Assembly: GCF_007830115.1 (NCBI RefSeq)
Contig: NZ_VLKP01000017.1
Location: 1-42,315, forward strand
DNA from: Aerolutibacter ruishenii
GTDB taxonomy: Bacteria; Pseudomonadota; Gammaproteobacteria; Xanthomonadales; Xanthomonadaceae
Direction of reading: 5' to 3'
DNA length: 42,315 nucleotides
In this document: in pieces, positions 17,370 through 25,783 of the stretch
How the letters are laid out: every line of letters begins with the position of its first letter
How positions within the stretch are numbered: the first letter of the stretch is position 1
Notes under the pieces: model-generated
The model's input: the letters and a program-made list of their open reading frames with translations, nothing else
The model's database searches: none
What the model was told of the DNA's origin: nothing
Made by a program: the position numbers and the translations under genes

Positions 17370-17768
17370 ATGGCAGACAGTTACGGGCACCGGCCGCGAG
17401 GGCCAGCGCGTCTTCTCGCCGCGACCCGATGGTCGATGCAGGGGCTCCAGGCCGCATGGCTGCACGAGTCATCGTTCCGCTCCGAGGTGCTCGTGTTCGC
17501 GCTGCTCAGTCCCGTGGGCTGGATCATCGCGCCCGGGCCGGTGGAGCGGGTGCTGCTGATCGGCAGCCTGCTCGCCGTCCTCGCGCTCGAGTTGCTGAAT
17601 TCGAGTATCGAAGCCGTCATCGAGCGTTATGGGCCGGAAATCCATCCGCTGGCGGGACGCGCGAAAGACATGGGATCGGCGGCGGTGTTCGTCGGCCTGA
17701 TCGGCGGTGCGCTCACGTGGGCCAGCCTTGGCATCGTGCCGCTGGTGCACCGCCTGATGGCCGCATGA
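17370..17768 (+). CDS. dgkA: Diacylglycerol kinase
   Basis: The protein has 132 residues, close to E. coli DgkA (122). It has three membrane helices and the family core LELLNSSIEAVIERYG followed by GRAKDMGSAAVF, which holds the active-site Glu/Asn/Asp residues. It phosphorylates diacylglycerol to phosphatidic acid at the inner membrane. Diacylglycerol is the by-product when EptA-type enzymes take phosphoethanolamine from phosphatidylethanolamine, so its place beside the EptA/MCR-like gene fits recycling. The stop overlaps the start of the next gene by four bases (ATGA), which indicates coupling to the GT39 glycosyltransferase. Confidence 0.95.
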   Translation: MADSYGHRPRGPARLLAATRWSMQGLQAAWLHESSFRSEVLVFALLSPVGWIIAPGPVERVLLIGSLLAVLALELLNSSIEAVIERYGPEIHPLAGRAKDMGSAAVFVGLIGGALTWASLGIVPLVHRLMAA

Positions 17769-19489
17769 CGTCGGCGCAGGTGCTGCCCCGCGTCGGTTCC
17801 ATGCTGTCTCGCAGCACATGGCTACTCTGGCTCGTGTTTGCGGCCCTGTGTCTTGCTGCTGGCCTGGGCCTGCGAGACCCGTCGCCTCCCGATGAGCCGC
17901 GATTCGTGCTCGCCGCGCGTGACATGGTCGAGTCCGGGCAATGGCTGCTCCCGCATCGGGGACGCGAGCTGTACGCGGAAAAGCCACCGGTCTTCATGTG
18001 GCTTCAGGCGGGGGCTTACTCGCGCGTTGGCAATTGGCGAATCGCGTTCCTGCTGCCCTCGCTGCTGGCGGGGTTGCTCACGCTCGTGCTGACAGCCGAT
18101 CTCGCGCGCCGCCTGGCATCCCGCAAAGTCGCGCTGTACGCCGCAGGCGCGCTGTGGGTCTGCCTGCAGTTCGGGCTCCAGGCAAAGCGCGGGCAGATCG
18201 ACATGGTGCTCGTCGCCATGACGACGATGTCCCTCTGGGCACTCGTACGCTACCTGACCGCGCCGGACGGCGTGCGCTGGTTGGCACTGGCCGGGTTCGC
18301 CGCGGGCGTTGGCACGGTCACGAAGGGGGTCGGATTCCTGCCGCTTCTCATGCTCGTCCCGTGGGCCGTACATCGACGCGTGTCGCATGAAGTCGCACCT
18401 GCCACACCACGCTGGGCGTGGCTGGTTTTGCCCGTCGCCTTCCTGGCAGGCACCGCGGTGTGGCTTGCGCCGCTCTTGATCGAACTCGCCAGGACGGGCG
18501 ACCCCGAGCTGGCGCGCTACACACGCGAGCTCCTGGTGCGCCAGACCGGAGAGCGCTATGCGAACGCTTGGCACCACGTGCAACCGGCCTGGTATTACCT
18601 GCAGGTCGTCGCGACGCTTTGGCTTCCTGGCGCGCTCCTCCTGCCGTGGCTGGTTGGTCCGTGGCTGCGGGCCCTGAAGATGCGCGACCAGGCGACCTGG
18701 CTGATGCTCGGGTGGTCAGCCCTTGTGCTCGTGTTCTTCAGCCTCAGCCCGGGTAAGCGGGAGGTCTACATCTTCCCGGCGCTGCCAGCGCTGTGTGTCG
18801 CCGCTGCGCCGTTCCTGCCCGGCCTGTTGCGCCGCCGACCTGTTCAGATGGTGCTCGCCGCGTACCTCGCGCTGCTTGGCGGCCTGCTTCTCGCCTTGGG
18901 CACCTCCGGCCTTGCTGGCTGGAGCGACTGGGCCGTCCGGCTGGCGAGTGATCGCGAGATTCCAGCGGGATTGTTGCGGTATTTCCTCGTCTGGCTCGCC
19001 GCCGTGGGGGCGATCATCCTTGCGCTGTTGGCGATTTTTCGACGCCGCCGCATCGGAATCGCACTCGTGCTGGCCACCGGCATGCTGTGGTCGGCCTACG
19101 GACTGGGATTGGCGCCCGCAGTGGACGCCGCGAGTTCGGCGCGTGCCGTCATGGAGGCGGCGCGGCGTCTGGCGGGCCCCACGGCCGAGATCGGGCTCGT
19201 CGGGTGGCGCGAGCAGAATCTGCTGCAGGCCGTCCCACCCGTACGCGAGTTCGGCTACAAGGCACCGTGGCGTCGCCAGTGGAACGAAGCCAGTGCATGG
19301 GCGCGCGCCGCGGCAGACCGACGTTGGGTCTTTTTCCTGAAGGATGCTGCGAGCCCTTGTGTTCGCGCAGGCTCGGCCATCCGCGTGGGCCAATCGAATC
19401 GCCGGGACTGGCTCATGGTGCGCGGCCGCAACCTGCAGGCCGGGTGCGTGACGCCGCCGTTGATCGACGAGGCAGCGCTGGCACCTTGA
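17765..19489 (+). CDS. ArnT-like GT39/GT83 membrane glycosyltransferase
   Basis: The protein has 574 residues. The start at 17765 overlaps the dgkA stop as ATGA; the frame is open much further upstream, but that part lies over dgkA in another frame. The N-terminus has a membrane helix, then PSPPDEPRFVLAARDM with the conserved acidic pair D43-E44, and AEKPPVFMWLQA, the signature of ArnT/dolichyl-phosphate-mannose transferases. About eleven further hydrophobic segments and a C-terminal periplasmic part follow. ArnT adds aminoarabinose from undecaprenyl phosphate to lipid A. The sugar used here is unknown, because no arnBCDEF-type genes are nearby apart from the GT2 gene at 27789. It is convergent with the EptA/MCR-like gene. 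Confidence 0.9.
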   Translation: MTSAQVLPRVGSMLSRSTWLLWLVFAALCLAAGLGLRDPSPPDEPRFVLAARDMVESGQWLLPHRGRELYAEKPPVFMWLQAGAYSRVGNWRIAFLLPSLLAGLLTLVLTADLARRLASRKVALYAAGALWVCLQFGLQAKRGQIDMVLVAMTTMSLWALVRYLTAPDGVRWLALAGFAAGVGTVTKGVGFLPLLMLVPWAVHRRVSHEVAPATPRWAWLVLPVAFLAGTAVWLAPLLIELARTGDPELARYTRELLVRQTGERYANAWHHVQPAWYYLQVVATLWLPGALLLPWLVGPWLRALKMRDQATWLMLGWSALVLVFFSLSPGKREVYIFPALPALCVAAAPFLPGLLRRRPVQMVLAAYLALLGGLLLALGTSGLAGWSDWAVRLASDREIPAGLLRYFLVWLAAVGAIILALLAIFRRRRIGIALVLATGMLWSAYGLGLAPAVDAASSARAVMEAARRLAGPTAEIGLVGWREQNLLQAVPPVREFGYKAPWRRQWNEASAWARAAADRRWVFFLKDAASPCVRAGSAIRVGQSNRRDWLMVRGRNLQAGCVTPPLIDEAALAP

Positions 19490-19720
19490 GTTGCCGCTCC
19501 CGGTATCGGGCGCGACCGGCGACCCGGTAGCCGGCAGCGCCGCTCCCCCGGGAGTCGTCGGCGGTTTAGTACACCGACACGCCGCGGAACGCTCGGCCAC
19601 CGGCCGGCTGGCCGAAGCTGCACAACGCACCGCACATGCCCCGTGTTGCCTCGTGCCTGCATCGACACGAGGCGCGAGAGATAGGTCGACGCCGGGTCAC
19701 CGGGACGCGCGGTGGACGAC

Positions 19721-21382
19721 TCACGCCCCCGACGGCCGCCCCTGCGGGGCGCTGCATCGACCGAAGAGATCGAGGGACGTGTCGCGCGCCGCGGTCTGGA
19801 TGTCGAGAAGCCCGAGTACCGAGCTGAACAGATTGTCGTGGCTGACAGCCTTGGACGCGCGGGCTCGAAGGCACTGCACATCGAGTCCGCGCGAACGGGC
19901 GAGGCCCGGGGACAGCCATACCGTCATCGGTACGCGCAGCTGCGTGGGCGGAGCGATCGGGTAGGGCATGCCATGGAGGTAGATATTTCCCTCACCGAGC
20001 GACTCGCCATGATCGGATACGTAGATCATCGCGCTGTCACGCGTGAGGTCGCGCTCGAGCCGGTCGACCAAGGTCGCCAGCACGTGGTCGGTGTACAGAA
20101 TCGCGTTGTCGTACGAGTTGACGATCTGCTGCCGCGTGCAGTCGCCCAGCTGTCCCGTGTCGCAGGTCGGCGTGAATGCCCGGAACCGCGACGGATAGCG
20201 CGCGAAGTAGCGCGGGCCATGGTTGCCCAGCTGGTGCAGGACGATCACCTGATCGACACCCGTCCGCAATGTCGCCGGGAGCCGGTCCACGAGGATCTGG
20301 TCCAGGCAGCGCTCGGCGTTGCACAGCTGCGGATCCTTCGCATCGGCCAGCGATGTAAATGGCAGGCCTGCGCAGACCCCCTTGCACCCTGCCTGGTTGT
20401 CCAGCCATGCGGTCGCGATGCCGGCACGGTCCAGCACGTGGAGCAGCGAGTCCGATCGCCTGATCGTGTCGCGGTCGTAGTTCGCACGTCCGATGTCGGA
20501 GAACATGCAGGGCAAGGAGACCTCCGTGCTGGAGCCGCACGCGGACACATCGCTGAAATTGATGACACCGCGTCGTGCCAGCTGCGGCGTGGTGTTACGC
20601 GCGTAGCCGTTGAGCCCCCAGTTCTGCGCGCGAACGGTCTCCCCGACGACGATGACGAGAAGCCGCGGCTTGCGCGCGCCTCGTGGTCGCGAGCGGGCGT
20701 CGGCGCCTACGAGACGGCGTGTCGGGCTTTCCTTGACTACGTCCTGGACGACCCGGGCGACCGAAACGATGTAGTTTCCTGGCGTGATGAGGTGGCGCAG
20801 GTCACGGTGGTTGCGCATGAGCGCAGCGATGGGCTGGAACCCCACCGCCAAGGCGGCAACGGTTAGGACGAGTCCGCCCATTGCGAGCGCGCCGCGGTGG
20901 AGAAGCCCCTTTCGCCAGGGCTTGGGACGCAGCCGCAACCGCCACAACAGCACTGACGGCAACACGGCATAGCCGAGGAGCCACGGCACGAGCCCGGGCG
21001 TGAGGAGCTCGCGCGACTCTTTGCTGTCGGTGTGGATGACGTTGCGCACCATGTCAGGGTCCAGGTACACCCCATACACATGCATGTAGTACACGGCGAA
21101 CGCCGTCACAAATAGAAGGCCGGTCAGCACGACCTTCGCGGTCCGCCGGCCAAGCAGAACCGACATCAGGAGAACGTTGACGCCGAAGATCGCGAGGAAA
21201 AGGCTGACCGTCATGGTGACCGATGACCCGATCCCCCCTGCCGCCTCGGCATAGCTTCGCCAGAATGCGAGGTTGCATGCCAGTGAAAAGAATGCCGCGG
21301 CCAGCAGGGCCAGCATGTCGACCGACACCGCGGGTCGCCAGGTCCGCGCCCAGCGCAGTGCACGCACACCGCGCGGCATCAT
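19721..21382 (-). CDS. eptA-like: EptA/MCR-like phosphoethanolamine transferase
   Basis: The protein has 553 residues. The ATG at 21382 overlaps the stop of the upstream PAP2 gene as ATGA. Five N-terminal membrane helices (from MLALLAAAFFSLACN) precede a periplasmic sulfatase-type domain. Zinc and catalytic residues can be placed: E248 (VVGETVRAQN), nucleophile T286 (SSTEVSLPCM) and D457-H458 (VSDHGESLGE). These correspond to E246, T285, D465 and H466 of MCR-1. Paired cysteines typical of the family are also present (ACGSS, PCMF, GCKGVC, LCNAERC). It transfers phosphoethanolamine to lipid A phosphates, which lowers binding of polymyxins. With dgkA, PAP2 and ArnT-like neighbours it forms a lipid A modification set. 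Whether it gives colistin resistance is not shown by sequence alone. Confidence 0.94.
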   Translation of the reverse strand: MMPRGVRALRWARTWRPAVSVDMLALLAAAFFSLACNLAFWRSYAEAAGGIGSSVTMTVSLFLAIFGVNVLLMSVLLGRRTAKVVLTGLLFVTAFAVYYMHVYGVYLDPDMVRNVIHTDSKESRELLTPGLVPWLLGYAVLPSVLLWRLRLRPKPWRKGLLHRGALAMGGLVLTVAALAVGFQPIAALMRNHRDLRHLITPGNYIVSVARVVQDVVKESPTRRLVGADARSRPRGARKPRLLVIVVGETVRAQNWGLNGYARNTTPQLARRGVINFSDVSACGSSTEVSLPCMFSDIGRANYDRDTIRRSDSLLHVLDRAGIATAWLDNQAGCKGVCAGLPFTSLADAKDPQLCNAERCLDQILVDRLPATLRTGVDQVIVLHQLGNHGPRYFARYPSRFRAFTPTCDTGQLGDCTRQQIVNSYDNAILYTDHVLATLVDRLERDLTRDSAMIYVSDHGESLGEGNIYLHGMPYPIAPPTQLRVPMTVWLSPGLARSRGLDVQCLRARASKAVSHDNLFSSVLGLLDIQTAARDTSLDLFGRCSAPQGRPSGA

Positions 21383-22152
21383 GCCGACGCTCCCAACGCC
21401 TTGCCGGGCGATGCGGGCAACCAGGGCAGGCCCGCCGCGCGGAATGCGACCCAAGCGACCAGCCAGCAGATGGCGAAGGTCATCGCGTCATGCGACGCGA
21501 AATGGGCGCCTCGGAACTGCTGCGCGATGCCGAACGCGAGTCCGGCGAGCACGCCAGCGGCGAGCCCTGCCCATCGAAACCGGGGGAGCGTCGCGCCAAA
21601 GAAAAAGTAGAGCGCGACCCACGCGTATCCGGCGCTGGCATGCCCTGCCGGAAAACACCCGCCCCGCGGCTTGAGCATCGCGATGGACCGGAGCAGCCCG
21701 GTGTAGGGCTGGGACCCGCCATAGCGAGCGAGATCCCAGGGGCAATCGACGCCGGAGAACTTCTTTACCAGCGAGACCGCGACCGTGGCGGTCAGGACCG
21801 ACAAGGCCAGATAGCCCAGCGGGCGCCGCCAATGCTTGATGCGCGGCTCTGCACAGGTATAGGCAAAGAGCGCGAGTACAGCGACCCATGCCGCCGCGCT
21901 CGCCTTCTTGCCCAGTTGATGCAAGCCCAGTTCGAGTATCGGGTGCTGCGCCAGCGACCAGTGACCGCCCTGCAGTGCGATTACGCGGTCCGCGATCTGG
22001 AGATCGATGCCACTGAGGGCCAGCACCAGCGACGCGGCCAGGCCGATCAGTGCCGGGCCGAACATGGGACCCGGCGCGGGGGATCTCGATCGTTGGGTGC
22101 GAAAACGCGACGCGACCGGACCGCGCCGGACAAAACGGACAGACGAGTGCAT
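21379..22152 (-). CDS. PAP2-family membrane phosphatase
   Basis: The protein has 257 residues from the ATG at 22152, chosen because AGGAAAGG lies upstream. Motifs of the PAP2/LpxE group are seen in order: KKFSGVDCPWDL (with Cys-Pro where Arg-Pro is usual), FPAGHASAGYAW and FRGAHFASHD. Five to six membrane helices are present. Such proteins often sit next to eptA genes and remove phosphate from lipid A or from undecaprenyl or phosphatidyl lipids. The gene overlaps the EptA/MCR-like gene by four bases, so the two products are probably made together. It starts 119 bases downstream of the second ArnT-like gene and may be in the same transcript. Confidence 0.92.
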   Translation of the reverse strand: MHSSVRFVRRGPVASRFRTQRSRSPAPGPMFGPALIGLAASLVLALSGIDLQIADRVIALQGGHWSLAQHPILELGLHQLGKKASAAAWVAVLALFAYTCAEPRIKHWRRPLGYLALSVLTATVAVSLVKKFSGVDCPWDLARYGGSQPYTGLLRSIAMLKPRGGCFPAGHASAGYAWVALYFFFGATLPRFRWAGLAAGVLAGLAFGIAQQFRGAHFASHDAMTFAICWLVAWVAFRAAGLPWLPASPGKALGASA

Positions 22153-22271
22153 TACCTGAAAAGCCTTTCCTGATCCGCTGCGTGTCACGCCGCGTGCATG
22201 GACAAGGCTGCTCGACGCGATGTACGGACGGCTCCGGCGGTTCTCCGGCGCGTGTTATGCCGTGAGCGCCA

Positions 22272-23903
22272 TCACGGTCGATCGAGCAATGCGTCGGTGG
22301 ACGCAGATTCGCTCTCTTCGTAAATCGCGTACACGCCCGCGCCTTCCCGCTGGTACATCACGAGCCCGTCAGTCTTGTACGGTTGCTGATACACACGTGC
22401 CAGCCCTCCACCGGGGCGCGCCCGCTTGAGGCGCGTGACCAGCAACCCTCGCGGATGAGCGATGAGCCACGCACGCTGATCGTGAGGCGCAACACGTTCG
22501 ATCGGCGCGGACAGCCTGCCGAGAAAGCCGAACTCGCCCTGGTAGTTGCCGACGTAGGCGACAGGACGACCCGCGCGCTGTTCCTCGCCGATAAATTTGG
22601 AGGCGGCCTCCAAGTCGTAGCGTGGGCCGATGACGCTGAAGGTGCCAAGTATCGCGAGCACTGCAAACGCGACGCTCGACGCTGCGATGCGTTGAACCGA
22701 CATCGCAAGCGTCCTCGCTGACCGCGATACGAGGATCAGACCGATCATGAATCCGACGAGTGACATCCACCATGGCGGCGCCGTCAGCCAAGCCGGGCCG
22801 TGCTTGCCCCCAAGCGTTATCGCGAGTGTCACCGATATCCCCGCACCGCCCAGAAAAAGCGCCGGTGGCACCAAGTGCCACGGTCTGCCGGGGCCTCGCG
22901 CTTGCCAGAGAAGCCGGCCGGCGAGGAGAGCGAAAAGCGCCGTGACCGGAATCATGTAATGGGGTTGCTTGCCTGCGACAAGGCTCAGTACGCACAGGGC
23001 GGACGTCGCGGTCACGATCAACATCCTGGCCGACCGGTCGTGCGAGAGCGTGTGGGCGTTTCCCATCGCCGTCCACAGCGTCGGCCAGAGCGACCAGGGC
23101 AACAGAAGCAGCGGAAGCAGTGGGGCATACCAGTACAGCGGGCGAGGGTGCCCCATCGCGCCAGTGATGCGGCCCAGGGTCTGGTCCAGCAGGACACTGT
23201 GCAGGTAGCCCAGCGACGATGCACCTGATGCGGACGCGATCCATGCCAGCGGTATGGCGGCCATCAGGGCGCAGGCTCCGGCAACATGCCAGGCGTTGAC
23301 GCTCGGTCGCAATGACGGGGCCCACGCACGGATGGAAATCAGCGGAGGTAAGGCATACACCAAGGCCACGGGCCCCTTTGTCAGGATCGCGAGGCCACCC
23401 AGGACGCCCCAGGCCATCCATTGCCGACGCCTGCCTTCGACGACCGCGCGGTGCAGCGACCACCACCCGAGGGTGATCCAAGCCAACAGCACGAGATCAA
23501 ACATCACGCCGGTCAGGAACACGGCGACATAGACGGACGATAGCCACATCAGCGTGCCGATGCGGCCGGCCGCCTCATTGTCGGGCCATAGACGCGCCGC
23601 GAGCCGTTCCAGGGCGAGCGCGCTGACGAGGGCGCACAACGGGCCAATAAGGCGCGGCCAGGACTCGCTGACGCCACCCACCCACCACCCTGCCTGGATC
23701 AACCAGAACAGCAGCGGGGGCGTGTGGTCGTATGGGACGCCGTTGAGATGCGGTACCCGCCAGTCGCCAGTGCGCCACATCTCCCAGGCCACCGTGAGGT
23801 AGCGGGTTTCGTCGACCGGAAGGACCGGACGCATGAATGTGGATGCAGCCCAGAGCGCGGCGATCGAGGCGATCACGGTCCACAGCCACTGGCGGCGACT
23901 CAA
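22272..23903 (-). CDS. ArnT-like GT39/GT83 membrane glycosyltransferase (second)
   Basis: The protein has 543 residues with a TTG start. The N-terminal signature is RPVLPVDETRYLTVAWEMW, with the acidic pair D31-E32, then VPHLNGVPYDHTPPLLFWL, where His-Thr replaces the Glu-Lys of the first copy. Eleven or so membrane helices (GTLMWLSSVYVAVFLTGVMF, LAILTKGPVALVYALPPL) are followed by a periplasmic C-terminal part of about 110 residues. It is homologous to, but clearly diverged from, the gene at 17765, so it is not a recent duplicate. It probably transfers a sugar from a polyprenyl phosphate carrier to an envelope acceptor. Its start overlaps the stop of a small upstream frame (23900-24169). Confidence 0.9.
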   Translation of the reverse strand: MSRRQWLWTVIASIAALWAASTFMRPVLPVDETRYLTVAWEMWRTGDWRVPHLNGVPYDHTPPLLFWLIQAGWWVGGVSESWPRLIGPLCALVSALALERLAARLWPDNEAAGRIGTLMWLSSVYVAVFLTGVMFDLVLLAWITLGWWSLHRAVVEGRRRQWMAWGVLGGLAILTKGPVALVYALPPLISIRAWAPSLRPSVNAWHVAGACALMAAIPLAWIASASGASSLGYLHSVLLDQTLGRITGAMGHPRPLYWYAPLLPLLLLPWSLWPTLWTAMGNAHTLSHDRSARMLIVTATSALCVLSLVAGKQPHYMIPVTALFALLAGRLLWQARGPGRPWHLVPPALFLGGAGISVTLAITLGGKHGPAWLTAPPWWMSLVGFMIGLILVSRSARTLAMSVQRIAASSVAFAVLAILGTFSVIGPRYDLEAASKFIGEEQRAGRPVAYVGNYQGEFGFLGRLSAPIERVAPHDQRAWLIAHPRGLLVTRLKRARPGGGLARVYQQPYKTDGLVMYQREGAGVYAIYEESESASTDALLDRP

Positions 23904-24169
23904 GGTTGCGGCTCCACCGGTATGCGAAGCAGGAGCAGGGCGCGCACGTCAGTCACCAGGTCACCAGCCAGGCGGGTCAGGCACTCTCGAACGTTTCCCG
24001 TCCGCGCGAAAAACAGCAGCGTCGTGCCGCCGCCGCGACCTGAACGCCCTTGAGCGATCGGCACGACGCTGGCGCACCCGACTGGTGACGACTGCCATTG
24101 CGCGACACGCCGCACCGGGTACGACCGACCTGACCGCACGGGCACGAGCGCCCAACCGGTCAGACTCAC
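23900..24169 (-). CDS. Small hypothetical frame coupled to the second ArnT-like gene
   Basis: This 89-residue frame starts with GTG at 24169; its stop overlaps the TTG start of the glycosyltransferase gene by four bases (TTGA). The C-terminal half (GGGTTLLFFARTGNVRECLTRLAGDLVTDVRALLLL) looks like a real protein with helical segments; the N-terminal half is Arg/Ser-rich and less convincing. No family is recognised. Exact four-base coupling argues for expression, but chance overlaps are common in GC-rich DNA. Confidence 0.4.
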   Translation of the reverse strand: MSLTGWALVPVRSGRSYPVRRVAQWQSSPVGCASVVPIAQGRSGRGGGTTLLFFARTGNVRECLTRLAGDLVTDVRALLLLRIPVEPQP

Positions 24170-24483
24170 GGGTCACCACCGTCGGCGCGCGGGATCTTCG
24201 GAATCCGGGCGGACCGGTGGAGAGCAGTGATGGGCGAATTCACGGTGTCGATCCGGCGCACTGGCTGCCCGACGATCACGCTGGAGCGCGTAAAGCGTGC
24301 TCGTGAATTTCTCGAAATCGCGTTAAGTCGCTGGCGGTCGATGTCGACTGTCCGAGGTTCCCGGACCACGAGTGAGCGATCGCCAGGCCAGGGCCGCGGG
24401 GTTTGCGGTGCGGCGTACATCTGCCTCCAAGCGATGGCTGCAGGGCGAGGAGTCTCTCCATACCGCGCGCGGCACCTACAGAG
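24170..24483. other. Intergenic stretch of about 310 bases
   Basis: A further minus-strand frame of 84 residues (24166-24420) would also overlap by four bases with the frame below it, but its composition is not protein-like and it has no ribosome-binding site. Plus-strand frames are equally unconvincing. The stretch probably holds the promoter of the leftward glycosyltransferase/PAP2/EptA-like unit. No clear operator was seen. Confidence 0.35.
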
Positions 24484-25260
24484 CTATCGCACGTCGGGCA
24501 CGTTTGGAGGCCGAGTCGATGTCGCCGACCGTCCACGTGCACGGGGCGCACTCATCCGGATCACCAGGGCGTGACAAGCCGCACCCACCAGCAGGCCGGC
24601 ACAGGCCGCGGCGACCACGTCGGACGGCCAGTGCACGCCCAGTACGAGCCGGGACAGACCAACGGCTGCGACCCAGAGTGTGCCTGCCGCGCCGACGACC
24701 ATCGCCGGCTTTCGACCAGCGCTTCCTGCGACCAGGTAGGCCGACGTCGCGACGGCTGCCACGGCCAGCGTATGCCCGCTCGGGAAGCTCGATCCCCAGT
24801 ACTGGTGCGTGGGCCACAGGGTCGGGCGCGGGCGATCCACCAGCGCCTTGGCCACATAGATGAGCGCACCCGCGGCGATCGGCGTCAACACGAGGCTTGC
24901 CGCATTGGCCCGACTTCCGCGCAACCACAGGCCTACGCCCGCGAGGGTGCACGCCCCGGTCAAGAAGGCGAATGAGCCCGTTAGCGTGATGGCGCCGAAC
25001 GCTGTCTCCCACACGGCGGGCACGGTTTCATGAAGCCCGAGCAGCAGCGAGCGATCGAGCACCGACGTTTCACCGCCGAGCACATCCTCGACCAGCTTCA
25101 CCAACACGATCGTTGCGCAGATGACCAGTCCGTATCCAAAGCGGCTCTCCGCCAAAGCCGCGTCCCACGCGGGACGCTGCGACGCGACGACCGCGACCAG
25201 GCTCAGCGCAATGCCGAGCGTCGCGATGAGTTGCAGTGCCTCAAGGGCGATCGTGCCCAC
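24484..25260 (-). CDS. PAP2-family membrane phosphatase (second)
   Basis: The protein has 258 residues. It has the full canonical acid-phosphatase signature in order: KALVDRPRP, FPSGHT and SRLVLGVHWPSDV, with the catalytic histidines in the second and third motifs. Six membrane helices are apparent. It is more typical of phosphatidic acid or undecaprenyl pyrophosphate phosphatases (BacA-independent type) than the PAP2 gene at 21379. Substrate choice cannot be decided from sequence. It is divergent from crcB and reads toward the glycosyltransferase unit. Confidence 0.92.
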   Translation of the reverse strand: MGTIALEALQLIATLGIALSLVAVVASQRPAWDAALAESRFGYGLVICATIVLVKLVEDVLGGETSVLDRSLLLGLHETVPAVWETAFGAITLTGSFAFLTGACTLAGVGLWLRGSRANAASLVLTPIAAGALIYVAKALVDRPRPTLWPTHQYWGSSFPSGHTLAVAAVATSAYLVAGSAGRKPAMVVGAAGTLWVAAVGLSRLVLGVHWPSDVVAAACAGLLVGAACHALVIRMSAPRARGRSATSTRPPNVPDVR

Positions 25261-25402
25261 GCCTGTGCTTTGAAAGTCCGGAAGGCGGTGACGATGGCCC
25301 GGTGCCGGGTAGGGAAAGCTCGGCCAAATCTACGTGACGCGTTAACGCGCCCTGCCTGCGCGGGTAAGCTTCCATAGGCTGATCGACAAGGGCGCGTCGA
25401 CC

Positions 25403-25783
25403 GTGAATGCACTGGGTAACCTTCTTCTCGTCGGCGCGGGTGGCTTTCTCGGTTCGATCGCCCGCTACGGCGTCACCCTGGCGCTGGGCGCACCGGCCGA
25501 CGGTGCATTCCCGACGGCGACATTCATCGTCAACGCCGTAGGCAGCGCTGCCATCGGGTTCCTGCTCGGGATGTCCCTTGACGGCCCGATGGCATCGCCG
25601 GCGGCGCGGTTGTTTCTCATCACCGGCGTACTGGGCGGCTTTACGACATTTTCCGCGTTCGGAGTCGAAACGTTCATGCTCCTGCGCCGTGGAGACACGG
25701 GCCTGGCGGCTCTGTACGTGGTTGGAACGGTACTGTCGTCTCTCGCGGCGGTCTGGCTGGGGTTCCGTGGCGCCCAGGGCTAG
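25403..25783 (+). CDS. crcB: Fluoride channel CrcB/Fluc
   Basis: The protein has 126 residues, normal for the family, with four membrane helices. Conserved elements are GGFLGSIARYGV, FPTATFIVNAVGS with its pore asparagine, and GGFTTFSAFGVET, the T-T-F-S segment that lines the fluoride pathway. It acts as a dual-topology dimer that lets fluoride leave the cell. It stands alone, divergent from the PAP2 gene and convergent with the sensor kinase, whose stop codon it overlaps. No convincing fluoride riboswitch precedes it. Its link to the surrounding lipid A genes is unclear. Confidence 0.95.
   Translation: MNALGNLLLVGAGGFLGSIARYGVTLALGAPADGAFPTATFIVNAVGSAAIGFLLGMSLDGPMASPAARLFLITGVLGGFTTFSAFGVETFMLLRRGDTGLAALYVVGTVLSSLAAVWLGFRGAQG

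Noticed and set aside
17324-17764. N-terminal extension of the first ArnT-like frame
   Set aside because: It overlaps dgkA in a different frame, and the ATGA overlap at 17765 gives a natural start with the first membrane helix.
19712-20866. Plus-strand open frame of 384 codons
   Set aside because: It is antisense to the phosphoethanolamine transferase, and the protein composition is not natural.
25261-25402. Possible fluoride riboswitch upstream of crcB
   Set aside because: GATGG and GGCTGAT occur, but the conserved pairing and the CTAC end of the class are not in the required order, so the aptamer cannot be drawn.
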